Positions 50,964 to 58,830 of a stretch of 64,000 nt of DNA are shown here, piece by piece (position 1 is the stretch's first letter; each line of letters starts with the position of its first letter). The DNA is taken from assembly GCF_000377705.1 (NCBI RefSeq), contig NZ_KB898623.1, positions 774,684-838,683 of the forward strand, read 5' to 3'. The position numbers were made by a program, and so were the translations under genes. The notes below the pieces were generated by a model, which did no database searches, had not been told where the DNA came from, and saw nothing but the letters and a program-made list of their open reading frames with translations. Origin of the DNA: Salsuginibacillus kocurii DSM 18087. Its GTDB lineage: Bacteria; Bacillota; Bacilli; Bacillales; Marinococcaceae.

Positions 50964-51683
50964 ATGATCGAACGAAAGAAAGTATCGCAGCAGGTGCTAG
51001 CTGCGATTAAAGAAAAAATACGCGCCGGAGAATTTCCAGCTGAGGAAAAACTCCCTTCGGAAACTGAACTTGCTGAACTATTTGGCGTCAGCCGCTCTCC
51101 TGTTCGCGAAGCTTTAAGTGTATTAGCTGCCTCAGGGATTATTGACTCCAAACAAGGAGGAGGCAGTTGGGTACGCGCTACTCATATTGAAGATTTTTTA
51201 CAAAAAAACGGGTTAGAGGTGCTTTCTCCAGGAGAAGTAATCCACTTAATTGAAACGCGTATCATTTTAGAAACTGAAGCTGCTCAGCTTGCAGCCCAAC
51301 GCAGAAATCAAGAAGACATAGAGGATCTTCAAGCTCAGCAAGATGAACTTGAATTGATTTTAGAACAGAATGACATGATTGGCGATGACATTGATTTTAA
51401 GTTTCACCATGCGATTGTTAAAGCTTCCCATAATCCAATTTTATTGAAAACAATGGAAAACATTTCAGATTTGTACAATGAAGCGATGAAAGCTTCATTA
51501 AATTTGAACCGGGAAATTCACGGCAAAAAACAACAAATTTATAAAGAACATGGAGAAATCTTAGAGGCCATTAGAAAGCAGCAGCCAGACCAAGCAGCCA
51601 ACGCTCTTCGACTTCATTTAAATAACAGCAGAGAGAAACTCGAAAGTAAATTAGAGGAGTTTACTGCTTTAAATACGAAATAA
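50964..51683 (+). CDS. GntR/FadR-type FCD regulator of the glcDF operon
   Basis: A 239-aa regulator. The winged helix is at about 5-75 (EEKLPSETELAELFGVSRSPVREALSVLAASGII) and the FCD domain at about 85-230 (IETRIILETEAAQLAA, DIDFKFHHAIVKASHNPIL, KEHGEILEAIRKQQPDQA with its metal-site histidines). It closes the glcD-glcF-gntR operon, the classic layout of a self-contained lactate/glycolate module (compare LldR, GlcC). The operator candidate TTGTAATACAA lies just downstream of the presumed -10 of glcD. ATG has GAAGGA upstream. Confidence 0.88.
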   Translation: MIERKKVSQQVLAAIKEKIRAGEFPAEEKLPSETELAELFGVSRSPVREALSVLAASGIIDSKQGGGSWVRATHIEDFLQKNGLEVLSPGEVIHLIETRIILETEAAQLAAQRRNQEDIEDLQAQQDELELILEQNDMIGDDIDFKFHHAIVKASHNPILLKTMENISDLYNEAMKASLNLNREIHGKKQQIYKEHGEILEAIRKQQPDQAANALRLHLNNSREKLESKLEEFTALNTK

Positions 51684-51696
51684 TTATCATTTAGTA

Positions 51697-51732
51697 AAGC
51701 CTGGTTTCCGTTTAATAGGGAGAAGCCAGGCT
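51697..51732. terminator. Bidirectional terminator between gntR and aminotransferase genes
   Basis: AAGCCTGG (51697-51704) pairs with CCAGGCTT (51725-51732), then TTCTTATTT follows on plus. It lies between convergent stop codons. Confidence 0.75.
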
Positions 51733-51740
51733 TGCCGTTC

Positions 51741-53081
51741 TTATTTAACCTTCGCCAAAACTTCACGCAGGGTGGTAACAATAAATGTAACATCATCCTC
51801 GGTGATGCTTAATGGGGGTGCGAGCGTAATAATATTAGTTAAACCTGAAATGGTATCGCCATTTTTCCCAACGATTAATCCTTTTTCTTTACATGTGGCC
51901 ACAACCTCTCCAACAATGCTTGCATCTATTGGCTCTTTGCTTACCTTGTCTTTCACCAGTTCAATGCCAAATAATAAGCCTTTATGGCGAATATGACCTA
52001 CATAAGGATGCGTCATCAATTGATTAAATTCTTTGCGAATGCGATCTCCGAGTTTTCTCGACTGTTCAACTAGCTTCTCTTTTTCCATAATTTCTAGATT
52101 TTTCAATGCTAAACTACAAGCAGCAGGGTTTCCGCCAAATGTATTAACATGGCGCAGGTGCCCGCTTTCATCTTCATCTCTAAACGCTTCATAAATTTCA
52201 GGCCGTACTGCACTTGCAGACAACGGCAGATATCCACTGGTCATCCCCTTTGCCAACGTTATAATATCAGGTTGTATACCGTAATGATGAAAGCCAAAGT
52301 TTTTCCCTGTGCGACCAAACCCACAAATGACCTCGTCAATAATCAAAAGAACATTATGGCGTTTACATATTTCTTCTATTTTTTTCAGATAGGATTCGTG
52401 CGGAATTAAAATCCCGCCGCCTGTGATAAGTGGCTCCATGATGATAGCTGCCACAGTTTCAGGTCGTTCCATCATAATACTTTCTTCCATCATGTCAGCA
52501 CATGCTATGCTCCATTGTTCAAATGAATACTCGGCGGGTCGTCGATATTCTTCCGGCGCTTTCACATGAATGAAACCAGGTGGAAGCGGTTCATATTTAT
52601 ACTTGCGCTGAGCTTGCCCCGTGGCTGCCATTGCAGCAAACGTGCTCCCATGATAGGAACGGTATCTTGATATAATTTTATACTTTTCTGGCTGGCCAGT
52701 TTGAGCATGATATTGACGCGCTACTTTAAAGGCTGTCTCATTAGCTTCTGAGCCACTATTTGAAAAAAGATAACGATAGTTGCCGCCTAGCCATTCATTC
52801 AACTTTTCTGAAAGCTCAATGGCAGGGACATGACTATTGGTCAGTGCCATATACGACAACTCCCGAAGTTGTCGAGCAGCTGCCTCAGCTAGCTCCTCTC
52901 TGCCATAGCCTACATTCACACACCAAAGCCCAGACATTCCATCTAGGTAGGTCTCACCTTCAATATCAGTTACCCAAGCTCCCTTTGCCTGTTTGGCTAT
53001 GAGCGCCTTTTGTCCTTTCTGATAAGGTTTTAGCGGATGCCAAATATTCCTATTATCTTTTTCATATAGCTCATCTTTCAT
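51741..53081 (-). CDS. Class-III aminotransferase (omega-amino acid/taurine:pyruvate type)
   Basis: A 446-aa PLP enzyme moving an amino group from an omega-amino compound (beta-alanine, taurine, a diamine and so on) to pyruvate or another keto acid. Motifs are LDGMSGLWCVNVGYG, FSNSGSEANETAFKVARQYH, YRSYHGSTFAAMAATG, IIDEVICGFGRTG and the PLP lysine in TLAKGMTSGYLPLSA. ATG at 53081 has GGAGG followed by 8 bases; the GTG at 53090 overlaps this site. The sequence is near taurine-pyruvate aminotransferases, which with the UxaA/SuyAB-like genes raises, but does not prove, an organosulfonate theme. A cre-like box lies at 53159-53172. Confidence 0.85.
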   Translation of the reverse strand: MKDELYEKDNRNIWHPLKPYQKGQKALIAKQAKGAWVTDIEGETYLDGMSGLWCVNVGYGREELAEAAARQLRELSYMALTNSHVPAIELSEKLNEWLGGNYRYLFSNSGSEANETAFKVARQYHAQTGQPEKYKIISRYRSYHGSTFAAMAATGQAQRKYKYEPLPPGFIHVKAPEEYRRPAEYSFEQWSIACADMMEESIMMERPETVAAIIMEPLITGGGILIPHESYLKKIEEICKRHNVLLIIDEVICGFGRTGKNFGFHHYGIQPDIITLAKGMTSGYLPLSASAVRPEIYEAFRDEDESGHLRHVNTFGGNPAACSLALKNLEIMEKEKLVEQSRKLGDRIRKEFNQLMTHPYVGHIRHKGLLFGIELVKDKVSKEPIDASIVGEVVATCKEKGLIVGKNGDTISGLTNIITLAPPLSITEDDVTFIVTTLREVLAKVK

Positions 53082-53151
53082 TAGCTGCACCTCCTGTTTT
53101 ATTTTTGCGTGAGGAGCTAACTCTAAGTTGTTGGGTGACTTGGAGATTAAT

Positions 53152-53265
53152 TTGGACGTGTAAGCGCTTTAATTGGACGTTTCGACAAATTTCTGTTACG
53201 TTTCGACAAAAAATTGATACGCTTTTTTCCTAAAGTGGACACTTCGACAAGATTCTCGGACGTTT
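53152..53265. repeat. Degenerate 19-23 bp tandem repeats (GGACGTTTCGACAAA type) with a cre-like box
   Basis: Six irregular units share TTGGACGT, TTACGTTTCGACAAA or TGGACACTTCGACAAG. They differ in length, so no protein repeat is encoded. The first unit contains TGTAAGCGCTTTAA (53159-53172), a good cre match about 80 bp upstream of the aminotransferase start. The remainder of 53082-53479 has no gene. Confidence 0.6.
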
Positions 53266-53431
53266 TTCCTTAACATTACATGCGAATTCCAAATGAGGCG
53301 GTGTAATCTCCTTATCGCTTTATTATTACTCTTCTCTTACTATATTCCCTCGCTCTTTTAACATGCCTAAGCTTATAAATAGACGGAAAACGTGATTAGT
53401 TGTGATGACAGGATGAGCTCTCCTATGCCAC

Positions 53432-53470
53432 AAAAAAACCTTCTGCTAAAAATGCAGAAGGTTCCTTTTC
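53432..53470 (-). terminator. Terminator of the first SLH gene
   Basis: AACCTTCTGC and GCAGAAGGTT form a 10-bp stem with a short A-rich loop, followed by T7 on the minus strand. Confidence 0.88.
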
Positions 53471-53479
53471 CATTTAACG

Positions 53480-54439
53480 TTATTGTTCATCCTCTACTTC
53501 TTCGTCTGCTTCTTCATCTGAACCATCATTATCGTCCTCATCTTCTGAGTCATTTGGTCTCTCCACTGCTGGCGGTCCTGGTTCTGGATTATCCAATGTT
53601 GGCTCATCACTGTCCGATTCTTCTAACGACTCATCTAACTCTTCGTCCAAGAGCCGAGCAACAAGTGCTGAGAACTCGGAACGTGTCGTTGGTTGATTTG
53701 GACGGAACGTGTTATCTTCATAGCCATTCGCTACTTCATTAGCTACAACCCTTTGAATGGCGTCAACATTAACATTTGGACGGTTAGGGTTTAAATCATT
53801 AAATTCAATGGGCTCTTCAGGCTCTTCCAGCTCAAATAAGCGATCTAAAATCAACGCCATTTGCTCTCGGGTCAGTGGTCGATCACCTTGAAATTGGCCT
53901 GACTGCGTCCCTTCTAATATTCCCAAATCAGCTAGTGTTGCAATAGCTTCATACGCAAAATGATCTTCGCCTACATCTCGAAAACCTGGGTCTGGCTGCT
54001 CTTCTGTCTCGATATCAAACGCTCTATTGATCATCACAGCTGTTTGTTCTCGGTTAACTGGTTGATTTGGACGAAAGGTTTGGTCTTCATACCCTTCAAT
54101 AATTCCTTCTTCAAATAAGGTTGTTACATCGTCATAAAACCAGTCCGACTCAGACATATCTTGAAAAGAAAGGGGAGGAGTATCATTTTCTTCTTCGGGC
54201 TCACTTTCCTCAGCATCATCTTCATCATCTTCATCGTCTGCCTCGTCTTCCTCGTTGGCTTCATCGTCTTCCCCAGCCTCGGTGTCTTCTTCATCCTCAC
54301 TGCTTTCTTCGGTGTCTTCTGATTGCTCTGTTGTCACATTCTCTTCTGCATCTTCAGCTGTTACAGCACTCGTAAAGCTTGAAGATACAAGCAGTGCTGC
54401 TACAGAACTCAGCGTTACGGTACGTTTCCATTTCTTCAT
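53480..54439 (-). CDS. SLH-domain surface protein with acidic arms
   Basis: A 319-aa exported protein. A signal peptide (about 1-28, ending AVTAED) leads into an acidic arm of about 60 residues, almost all Asp/Glu. Three SLH modules follow at about 90-275 (GIIEGYEDQTFRPNQPVNRE, GILEGTQSGQFQGDRPLTRE and VANGYEDNTFRPNQPTTRSE), then a second acidic tail. There is no enzymatic domain, so it may be a structural S-layer-associated protein held by wall polymer. ATG has AAGGAGG upstream. It has its own terminator and is independent of the neighbours. Confidence 0.88.
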   Translation of the reverse strand: MKKWKRTVTLSSVAALLVSSSFTSAVTAEDAEENVTTEQSEDTEESSEDEEDTEAGEDDEANEEDEADDEDDEDDAEESEPEEENDTPPLSFQDMSESDWFYDDVTTLFEEGIIEGYEDQTFRPNQPVNREQTAVMINRAFDIETEEQPDPGFRDVGEDHFAYEAIATLADLGILEGTQSGQFQGDRPLTREQMALILDRLFELEEPEEPIEFNDLNPNRPNVNVDAIQRVVANEVANGYEDNTFRPNQPTTRSEFSALVARLLDEELDESLEESDSDEPTLDNPEPGPPAVERPNDSEDEDDNDGSDEEADEEVEDEQ

Positions 54440-54664
54440 CTGATTGCCTCCTTGTGTACACTACATCTCTCTTTACTGTACCGCGCTCTCTTCTGTTGCT
54501 ACATCTTACAAAAGTTTTGTATTCAAAGTAAAAAAGCAGGATATTTAAAACCAATCGACAGATCACACAAAATATGAATAGGATCTATATACTAAAATTT
54601 TCATAAACTGCTCAATGTTCACTCATTCTTTTGCTTTTGTGAAAGTTATGTAGTGCGTACAAAA
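54440..54664. other. Intergenic region without a recognised gene
   Basis: AT-rich upstream region of the SLH gene at 53480-54439. The minus-strand frame 54354-54566 overlaps the gene start and is a shadow. No further feature seen. Confidence 0.45.
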
Positions 54665-54720
54665 ACAGCCAAGCTGTATAGAAGAAACCTCAAGAATCTC
54701 CATTTACAAGCTTGGCTTTT
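54665..54720 (-). terminator. Terminator of the second SLH gene
   Basis: AGCCAAGCT (54667-54675) and AGCTTGGCT (near 54709-54717) pair across a 33-base loop, followed by GTTTTT on the minus strand. Confidence 0.7.
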
Positions 54721-54786
54721 GGTCCGCTTTTATGCCGTCAGATTTACCTTTTTCTATTATAGGCTTCTATTTGCTTTTGCTGATGT

Positions 54787-55743
54787 TTACCTATCAATGC
54801 TCACTTGCTCTAAATCTACTTGAAATACCTCCTCTACTCCTTCTATACTAATCAAAATCTTATGCTCACCTTCAGGCAGAGAGTCTTCAGATTCTACTTG
54901 AAAAAACCCTTCTTCATCGACGTCCACTTCTTTTTCTATCAACGGTTCTTTTTCTGTCTGTCCTTCTTCAACTACTTTCATGTCAATTGTATCTGCTTCT
55001 AATTGCTCCGCTACAGATCCTTCCAAAATAAGCTCGTAGTCTTCTCCAATCGTAGCCTCAGCTTGAATAGGCTGTTCTTCTGCTACAGCTAACGCATTAT
55101 CTTGAATACCAGGCTCGCGAAACATAAAAGTAGCAAACTCTTCACGCGTCACCGTTTCTTCCGGTTGAAAGGTGCCGTCAGGGTAACCCGTTGTTAACTC
55201 TGCCTGAGCTACATATGCAATTTCTTCTTCATAAATGTGGTCCTCTGCATCAGAAAAACTATGCTCAGCTTCATAACCGTCAGCTAGATTGAAAGCTCTA
55301 GTAAGTATAACGGCCATTTCTCCTCTAGAAAGCTCATCTTCTGGACGAAATGTACCTGCCAAGTCCCCTTCAATAATCCCTTCTTCTGAAGCAATCATTA
55401 CATCTTCATAATAATAATCCGCTTCATCGACATCAATATAGCTTTCAGTTTCACCGCTATAAATGGCATTAAAACCAAGAGCTCTCCTTAACATAACAGC
55501 AGCATCCGCTCGCGTTAATTCCTCTCCTGTTCCAAACCTTGTCTCTTTTACTCCTGCAATAAAGTCTGCTTCGGTCATCGCTAAAACTGCATCCGTATAA
55601 TACGTATCCTCTGCGACATCTGAATAAGGATTATCAAGTTCTACGTCAATTTCATTTTCCACACCTTCTCCCGTAGACGTTAGCGTGAAGAAACTGACTA
55701 CAGCACCGATCACACTTCCTGTTATCTGTTTATTTAGTTTCAT
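54787..55743 (-). CDS. SLH-domain surface protein with C-terminal beta domain
   Basis: A 318-aa exported protein. After a signal peptide (about 1-25) three SLH modules span about 38-215 (FIAGVKETRFGTGEELTRADA, GIIEGDLAGTFRPEDELSRGE and LTTGYPDGTFQPEETVTREEF). The C-terminal ~100 residues (EATIGEDYELILEGSVAEQLEA, EKEVDVDEEGFFQVESEDSLPEGEHKILISIEGVEE) look like an immunoglobulin-like beta sandwich. There is no catalytic motif. ATG has GGGGGG-type ribosome-binding site. It is followed by its own terminator. Probably an S-layer-associated structural protein. Confidence 0.85.
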   Translation of the reverse strand: MKLNKQITGSVIGAVVSFFTLTSTGEGVENEIDVELDNPYSDVAEDTYYTDAVLAMTEADFIAGVKETRFGTGEELTRADAAVMLRRALGFNAIYSGETESYIDVDEADYYYEDVMIASEEGIIEGDLAGTFRPEDELSRGEMAVILTRAFNLADGYEAEHSFSDAEDHIYEEEIAYVAQAELTTGYPDGTFQPEETVTREEFATFMFREPGIQDNALAVAEEQPIQAEATIGEDYELILEGSVAEQLEADTIDMKVVEEGQTEKEPLIEKEVDVDEEGFFQVESEDSLPEGEHKILISIEGVEEVFQVDLEQVSIDR

Positions 55744-55892
55744 AAACTGACCCCCCTAGCAGTTATACTTTGGTTCAAAAACTATTTAGTAGTGCTTTTA
55801 TTCCTGCCAGAGAAGAGAAGTAAACCTTTTTTGATTCGTGCTTGTATTAATATTTGGATCTTCCTTTGCCTTTTCTTATGTATGCTTCCATG

Positions 55893-55929
55893 AAAATAAC
55901 CTAGCACATAGTTTCTGTGCTAGGTTATT
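55893..55929 (-). terminator. Terminator of the subtilisin gene
   Basis: AATAACCTAGCACA and TGTGCTAGGTTATT form a 14-bp stem followed by TTTTC on the minus strand. Very strong. Confidence 0.9.
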
Positions 55930-55936
55930 AGCTCAT

Positions 55937-57058
55937 TTATTCGGATAACAGAGCGTCTACATTAACGAGACCATTCCCATAGTAAAATGAATCTCCTAAA
56001 TCAATCGCTGTGTCATTTAATTCAGTTCGAACCGCATTATTTGAAATAAATGGGTTTTGTTCTAACATTAAAGCTGCTGTTCCGGCCACGTGCGGGGCTG
56101 CCATCGAAGTGCCATCCAAGGAAGCATAATTGTTTCCTGGCATCGTACTTTCAATGTTAACCCCTGGCGCCATTACCTCCAGGGTATTGCCTACGCTGGA
56201 AAAAGACGCTCGATTATTGTTTTGGTCCACAGCGCCAACTGCCATGACAGAATCATACTGAGCGGGATAAGCTATCGTACTACCACCGAAGAAATCAGTT
56301 CCTGAGTTACCCGCTGCTGCAATAACGACGATACCAGCATCATCTGCATTATTGCTTGCTTGTTCTAATGCCTGTGAGCCAAAGTCTCCGCCTAAACTCA
56401 TGTTAATAACGTCCATGTTATTATCAATAGACCATTCAATCCCCTGGGCGATGCCACTGAGTGTTCCACCTCCATCACCGCCTAAAACCTTCACCGCATG
56501 AAGATTGACATCAGGAGCAACTCCTAACACACCTTCATTGTTATCTAATGCCGCTACCGTTCCAGCTACGTGAGTGCCATGTCCATTATCATCTTGAAAT
56601 GGGTCCGGCTCCCCTTGAACAAAACTCTCGCCATCTACTACATTTAAATCAGGATGATTCCCATCAATTCCAGTATCTAAAACAGCTACATCAACTCCAT
56701 TACCTGTGGTAGAGCCGTGGTAATTGTCGGCATTAATATGATCAACACCCCAAGGAATCGTTTGATTGACAGCTTCATACTCTTTGTTTTCTTCTATGAA
56801 TGAGATATTAGGGTTATTTTCCAATCCTTGCACAGCTTGTTCTGGAAGAGTTACATGTAATACTTCCATATGTTGATATTCGTGCTCAATGTCACCATCC
56901 CTTGCTTCAATCATTGCTTCACCATTACCAGGGGCCCCCGGCTCAAAACCTACAAGATATTCTTTCTTGTTGTCAGCAAAACTTGTCTCCTCAAAACCAA
57001 ACGCCATAACAGCAGCCATTGCCGCACCTACAGTTATACCTACAGACTTTTTCTTCAT
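55937..57058 (-). CDS. Secreted subtilisin-family alkaline serine protease
   Basis: Pre-pro-subtilisin of 373 aa. A signal peptide spans about 1-28 ([17 protein letters not shown]...TSFA). An I9 propeptide at about 30-100 contains [20 protein letters not shown] and [13 protein letters not shown]. The mature protease starts near [11 protein letters not shown]. Catalytic residues are Asp in [15 protein letters not shown], His in [15 protein letters not shown] and Ser in [18 protein letters not shown]; the oxyanion Asn is in AAAGNSGTD. The frame extends to 57112, but the ATG at 57058 has GGAGGA 7 bases before it. Divergent from a PlcR-like regulator, with an ATCCGAAT...ATTCGGAT palindrome in the promoter. 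Likely the principal quorum-controlled exoenzyme of the locus (inference). Confidence 0.92.
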   Translation of the reverse strand: MKKKSVGITVGAAMAAVMAFGFEETSFADNKKEYLVGFEPGAPGNGEAMIEARDGDIEHEYQHMEVLHVTLPEQAVQGLENNPNISFIEENKEYEAVNQTIPWGVDHINADNYHGSTTGNGVDVAVLDTGIDGNHPDLNVVDGESFVQGEPDPFQDDNGHGTHVAGTVAALDNNEGVLGVAPDVNLHAVKVLGGDGGGTLSGIAQGIEWSIDNNMDVINMSLGGDFGSQALEQASNNADDAGIVVIAAAGNSGTDFFGGSTIAYPAQYDSVMAVGAVDQNNNRASFSSVGNTLEVMAPGVNIESTMPGNNYASLDGTSMAAPHVAGTAALMLEQNPFISNNAVRTELNDTAIDLGDSFYYGNGLVNVDALLSE

Positions 57059-57110
57059 CGACATTCCTCCTAGTAAAAAGATTACATATAGCGTAGCAAC
57101 AAATTCGAAC

Positions 57111-57133
57111 ATCCGAATTTTCGATATTCGGAT
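57111..57133. promoter_or_regulatory. Palindrome in the subtilisin promoter, candidate operator of the PlcR-like regulator
   Basis: ATCCGAAT (57111-57118), a 7-base spacer and ATTCGGAT (57126-57133) form a perfect 8-bp inverted repeat, 53 bp upstream of the subtilisin start, where a -35 region is expected. The inner word TTTCGATATT occurs a second time near 57206. It differs from the PlcR box of B. cereus (TATGNAN4TNCATA). Confidence 0.5.
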
Positions 57134-57341
57134 ATTTTTTTATCGCAATCCCATAAAATTACTTATTTACTCTTAATTGTATTAAATAATATAAAATTAC
57201 TAATATTTCGATATTAATTCTTCGTCACACGAAACATTTGATTTCTTTTTACGATCCCCTCATGATAAAATGAGTTGCTCTTTCTATTAGACTATTTCTA
57301 GGAAACCTTTTTCAACTGACAATGAAAGGCGGTTCAATGTT

Positions 57342-58238
57342 ATGTACATTCGTGAATTAGGAGCTGAAATCGCATACTTACGAAAGAAAAATAAGTTGAC
57401 GCAAACCGATCTTGCCAAAAACATCTGCACCCAGCCTACCATCAGCATGATTGAAAAAGGGGAAATTGTACCAGGCATCGACACCCTTCATAACATAGCC
57501 TTGCGTTTAAACAAACCTGTTGAATATTTCTTGAAAGTGTTGGAATACCAGCGCCCTGAATATGTAGAACAAACGATTAATTTAATAGAAAAAGCCACTA
57601 CAGCCCATGATTACGAAACAGTCTATCGCTTAACAAGTGCCGAACTAGAATCAGGAGCCCTAAATAATAATTGGATTAAAGTATTTTTAAAATGGCATCA
57701 AACCACTTCGGGGTACGAACTTGGAAAGTGGGAGGCTCATGAAGCTGAGAAAAAACTAATTCACCTATTGGAAAAGTTAAATGAAATTGAGGGGAAAAAA
57801 GAAGGTATACTTAGCAAAATATACAATACTTTAGGAATATTATGTTCAGAACAAAACAAATTTACTGAAAGTCGTTACTATTACGATAAATCAATTACTC
57901 ATCTGCCCGAAATATCAGACCAGCCTTCAACTCGTTCCTTACCTATTTTTTATTTGCGAGTTCTTTACAACAAAACGATTACTCTTTATGACGCCCACAA
58001 ATATGAAGAAAGTTTGGCTGAGGCAGAGCGTGGGATTTATTGGAGTAAAATATACGACAACATGGCTTTAATTGGCCAATTTTATTATTATAAAGGGCAA
58101 AACAGTGAAATTTTAAAGCTAAATACCGAGGCTGAAACTAAGGAATGCTATAGAAAAGCGTTATTCTTCTTTAAATTATTAAACAAAAATGTGTACGAAT
58201 CCTTGCTTTTAAAACATAAAGGTCATTATTTAGAGTAA
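57342..58238 (+). CDS. PlcR-like RRNPP quorum-sensing regulator (HTH + TPR)
   Basis: A 298-aa cytoplasmic regulator. The Xre-type helix-turn-helix is at about 5-62 (LGAEIAYLRKKNKLTQTDLAKNIC...ISMIEKGEIVPGIDTL), followed by about five TPR-like helical pairs (about 70-295). From memory the opening and the last third align well with PlcR of the B. cereus group (ELGAEI..LRKKNKLTQ.DLAKNIC; NMALIGQFYYYKGQ; CYRKALFFFKLL). PlcR is 285 aa and binds the re-imported heptapeptide PapR in its TPR groove. ATG has AAAGGCGG upstream. It is divergent from subtilisin, with the pheromone-like gene 192 bp downstream. Not AimR or Rap, which lack this arrangement. Confidence 0.82.
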   Translation: MYIRELGAEIAYLRKKNKLTQTDLAKNICTQPTISMIEKGEIVPGIDTLHNIALRLNKPVEYFLKVLEYQRPEYVEQTINLIEKATTAHDYETVYRLTSAELESGALNNNWIKVFLKWHQTTSGYELGKWEAHEAEKKLIHLLEKLNEIEGKKEGILSKIYNTLGILCSEQNKFTESRYYYDKSITHLPEISDQPSTRSLPIFYLRVLYNKTITLYDAHKYEESLAEAERGIYWSKIYDNMALIGQFYYYKGQNSEILKLNTEAETKECYRKALFFFKLLNKNVYESLLLKHKGHYLE

Positions 58239-58279
58239 GTTATATCTATTTACTCTAAAATATAAGTATATTTATATTT
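58229..58279. promoter_or_regulatory. Palindromes between the PlcR-like gene and the pheromone gene
   Basis: TTTAGAGTAA (58229-58238) and TTACTCTAAA (58250-58259) form a perfect 10-bp inverted repeat covering the regulator's stop codon. AAATATAA (58258-58265) and TTATATTT (58272-58279) form a second one. Either could be an operator for the pheromone gene or a weak terminator; no T-run follows the first. Confidence 0.4.
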
Positions 58280-58430
58280 TTTCTCACATAAGCTCATCTC
58301 TTTAATAAATCTGACTATAAAGTTAATTTTAGAAGGAATATAGACGTTTTTGGAATTACTCATTTTTCTAAAATACTAGTAAGATACTAACTAGCTTAGC
58401 AAGGCAATTTATGAAAAAGGAGCGATTTTA

Positions 58431-58562
58431 ATGAAAAAACTAATTGTACCTATGGCTTGCATTGTTGGTTTATTTGGAATTTTATCTTTTGCTCAATTTT
58501 CTGCGGTGGAGTCAATCGCTGAAGAAGAGTTCCAAACTCAAGATCTAAAACATGAATATTAA
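58431..58562 (+). CDS. PapR-like pheromone precursor, 43 aa
   Basis: Short gene with ribosome-binding site AAAAAGGAG 8 bases before ATG. The product has a signal peptide (MKKLIVPMACIVGLFGILSF) with basic start and hydrophobic core, then a short acidic spacer (VESIAEEEFQT), and ends QDLKHEY. PapR precursors of the B. cereus group are 48 aa, exported and trimmed to C-terminal heptapeptides such as ADLPFEF, SDLPFEH or NEVPFEF. QDLKHEY shares D-L and E-aromatic at the same positions. Placement directly after a PlcR-like regulator in the same direction is the plcR-papR arrangement. The mature peptide is therefore predicted as QDLKHEY or DLKHEY. No other explanation accounts for these features together. 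Confidence 0.75.
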   Translation: MKKLIVPMACIVGLFGILSFAQFSAVESIAEEEFQTQDLKHEY

Positions 58563-58596
58563 TTTTTATTCAACAATCACTTTTACTCACTAACCT

Positions 58597-58628
58597 ACTT
58601 ACTACCCCTCCCATCATCTGTAGTAAGT
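58597..58628. repeat. Hairpin after the pheromone gene
   Basis: ACTTACTAC (58597-58605) pairs with GTAGTAAGT (58620-58628). A stronger terminator follows at 58661. Confidence 0.5.
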
Positions 58629-58660
58629 TAGTATCTTCGAATGGCTCTTAATCTTATGAT

Positions 58661-58720
58661 ATCACTCAGCCCCTCGTCTCTACTTCTAGCGTAGAGGTTG
58701 GTTTACTGGGTGATTTTTTC
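58661..58720 (+). terminator. Terminator of the PlcR-like/pheromone transcript
   Basis: Outer arms ATCACTCAG and CTGGGTGAT and inner arms CTCTAC and GTAGAG form a two-part stem followed by T6. Confidence 0.82.
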
Positions 58721-58830
58721 TTCATTTTAATACGTTAGATTTGGCGGTTTCTTATCTACTTTCCTCAATAGATGTGGATGTGATCCTCTGATTCTTCAAA
58801 AACCTTACTATGAAAAAGGAGGGACGGCTC

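Noticed and set aside
53152-53265. CRISPR-like repeat array
   Set aside because: Repeats are short, irregular and nearly contiguous; no cas genes.
57342-58562. Phage arbitrium (AimR-AimP) system
   Set aside because: No phage genes nearby, and the regulator ends and peptide C-terminus match PlcR-PapR better than AimR-AimP.
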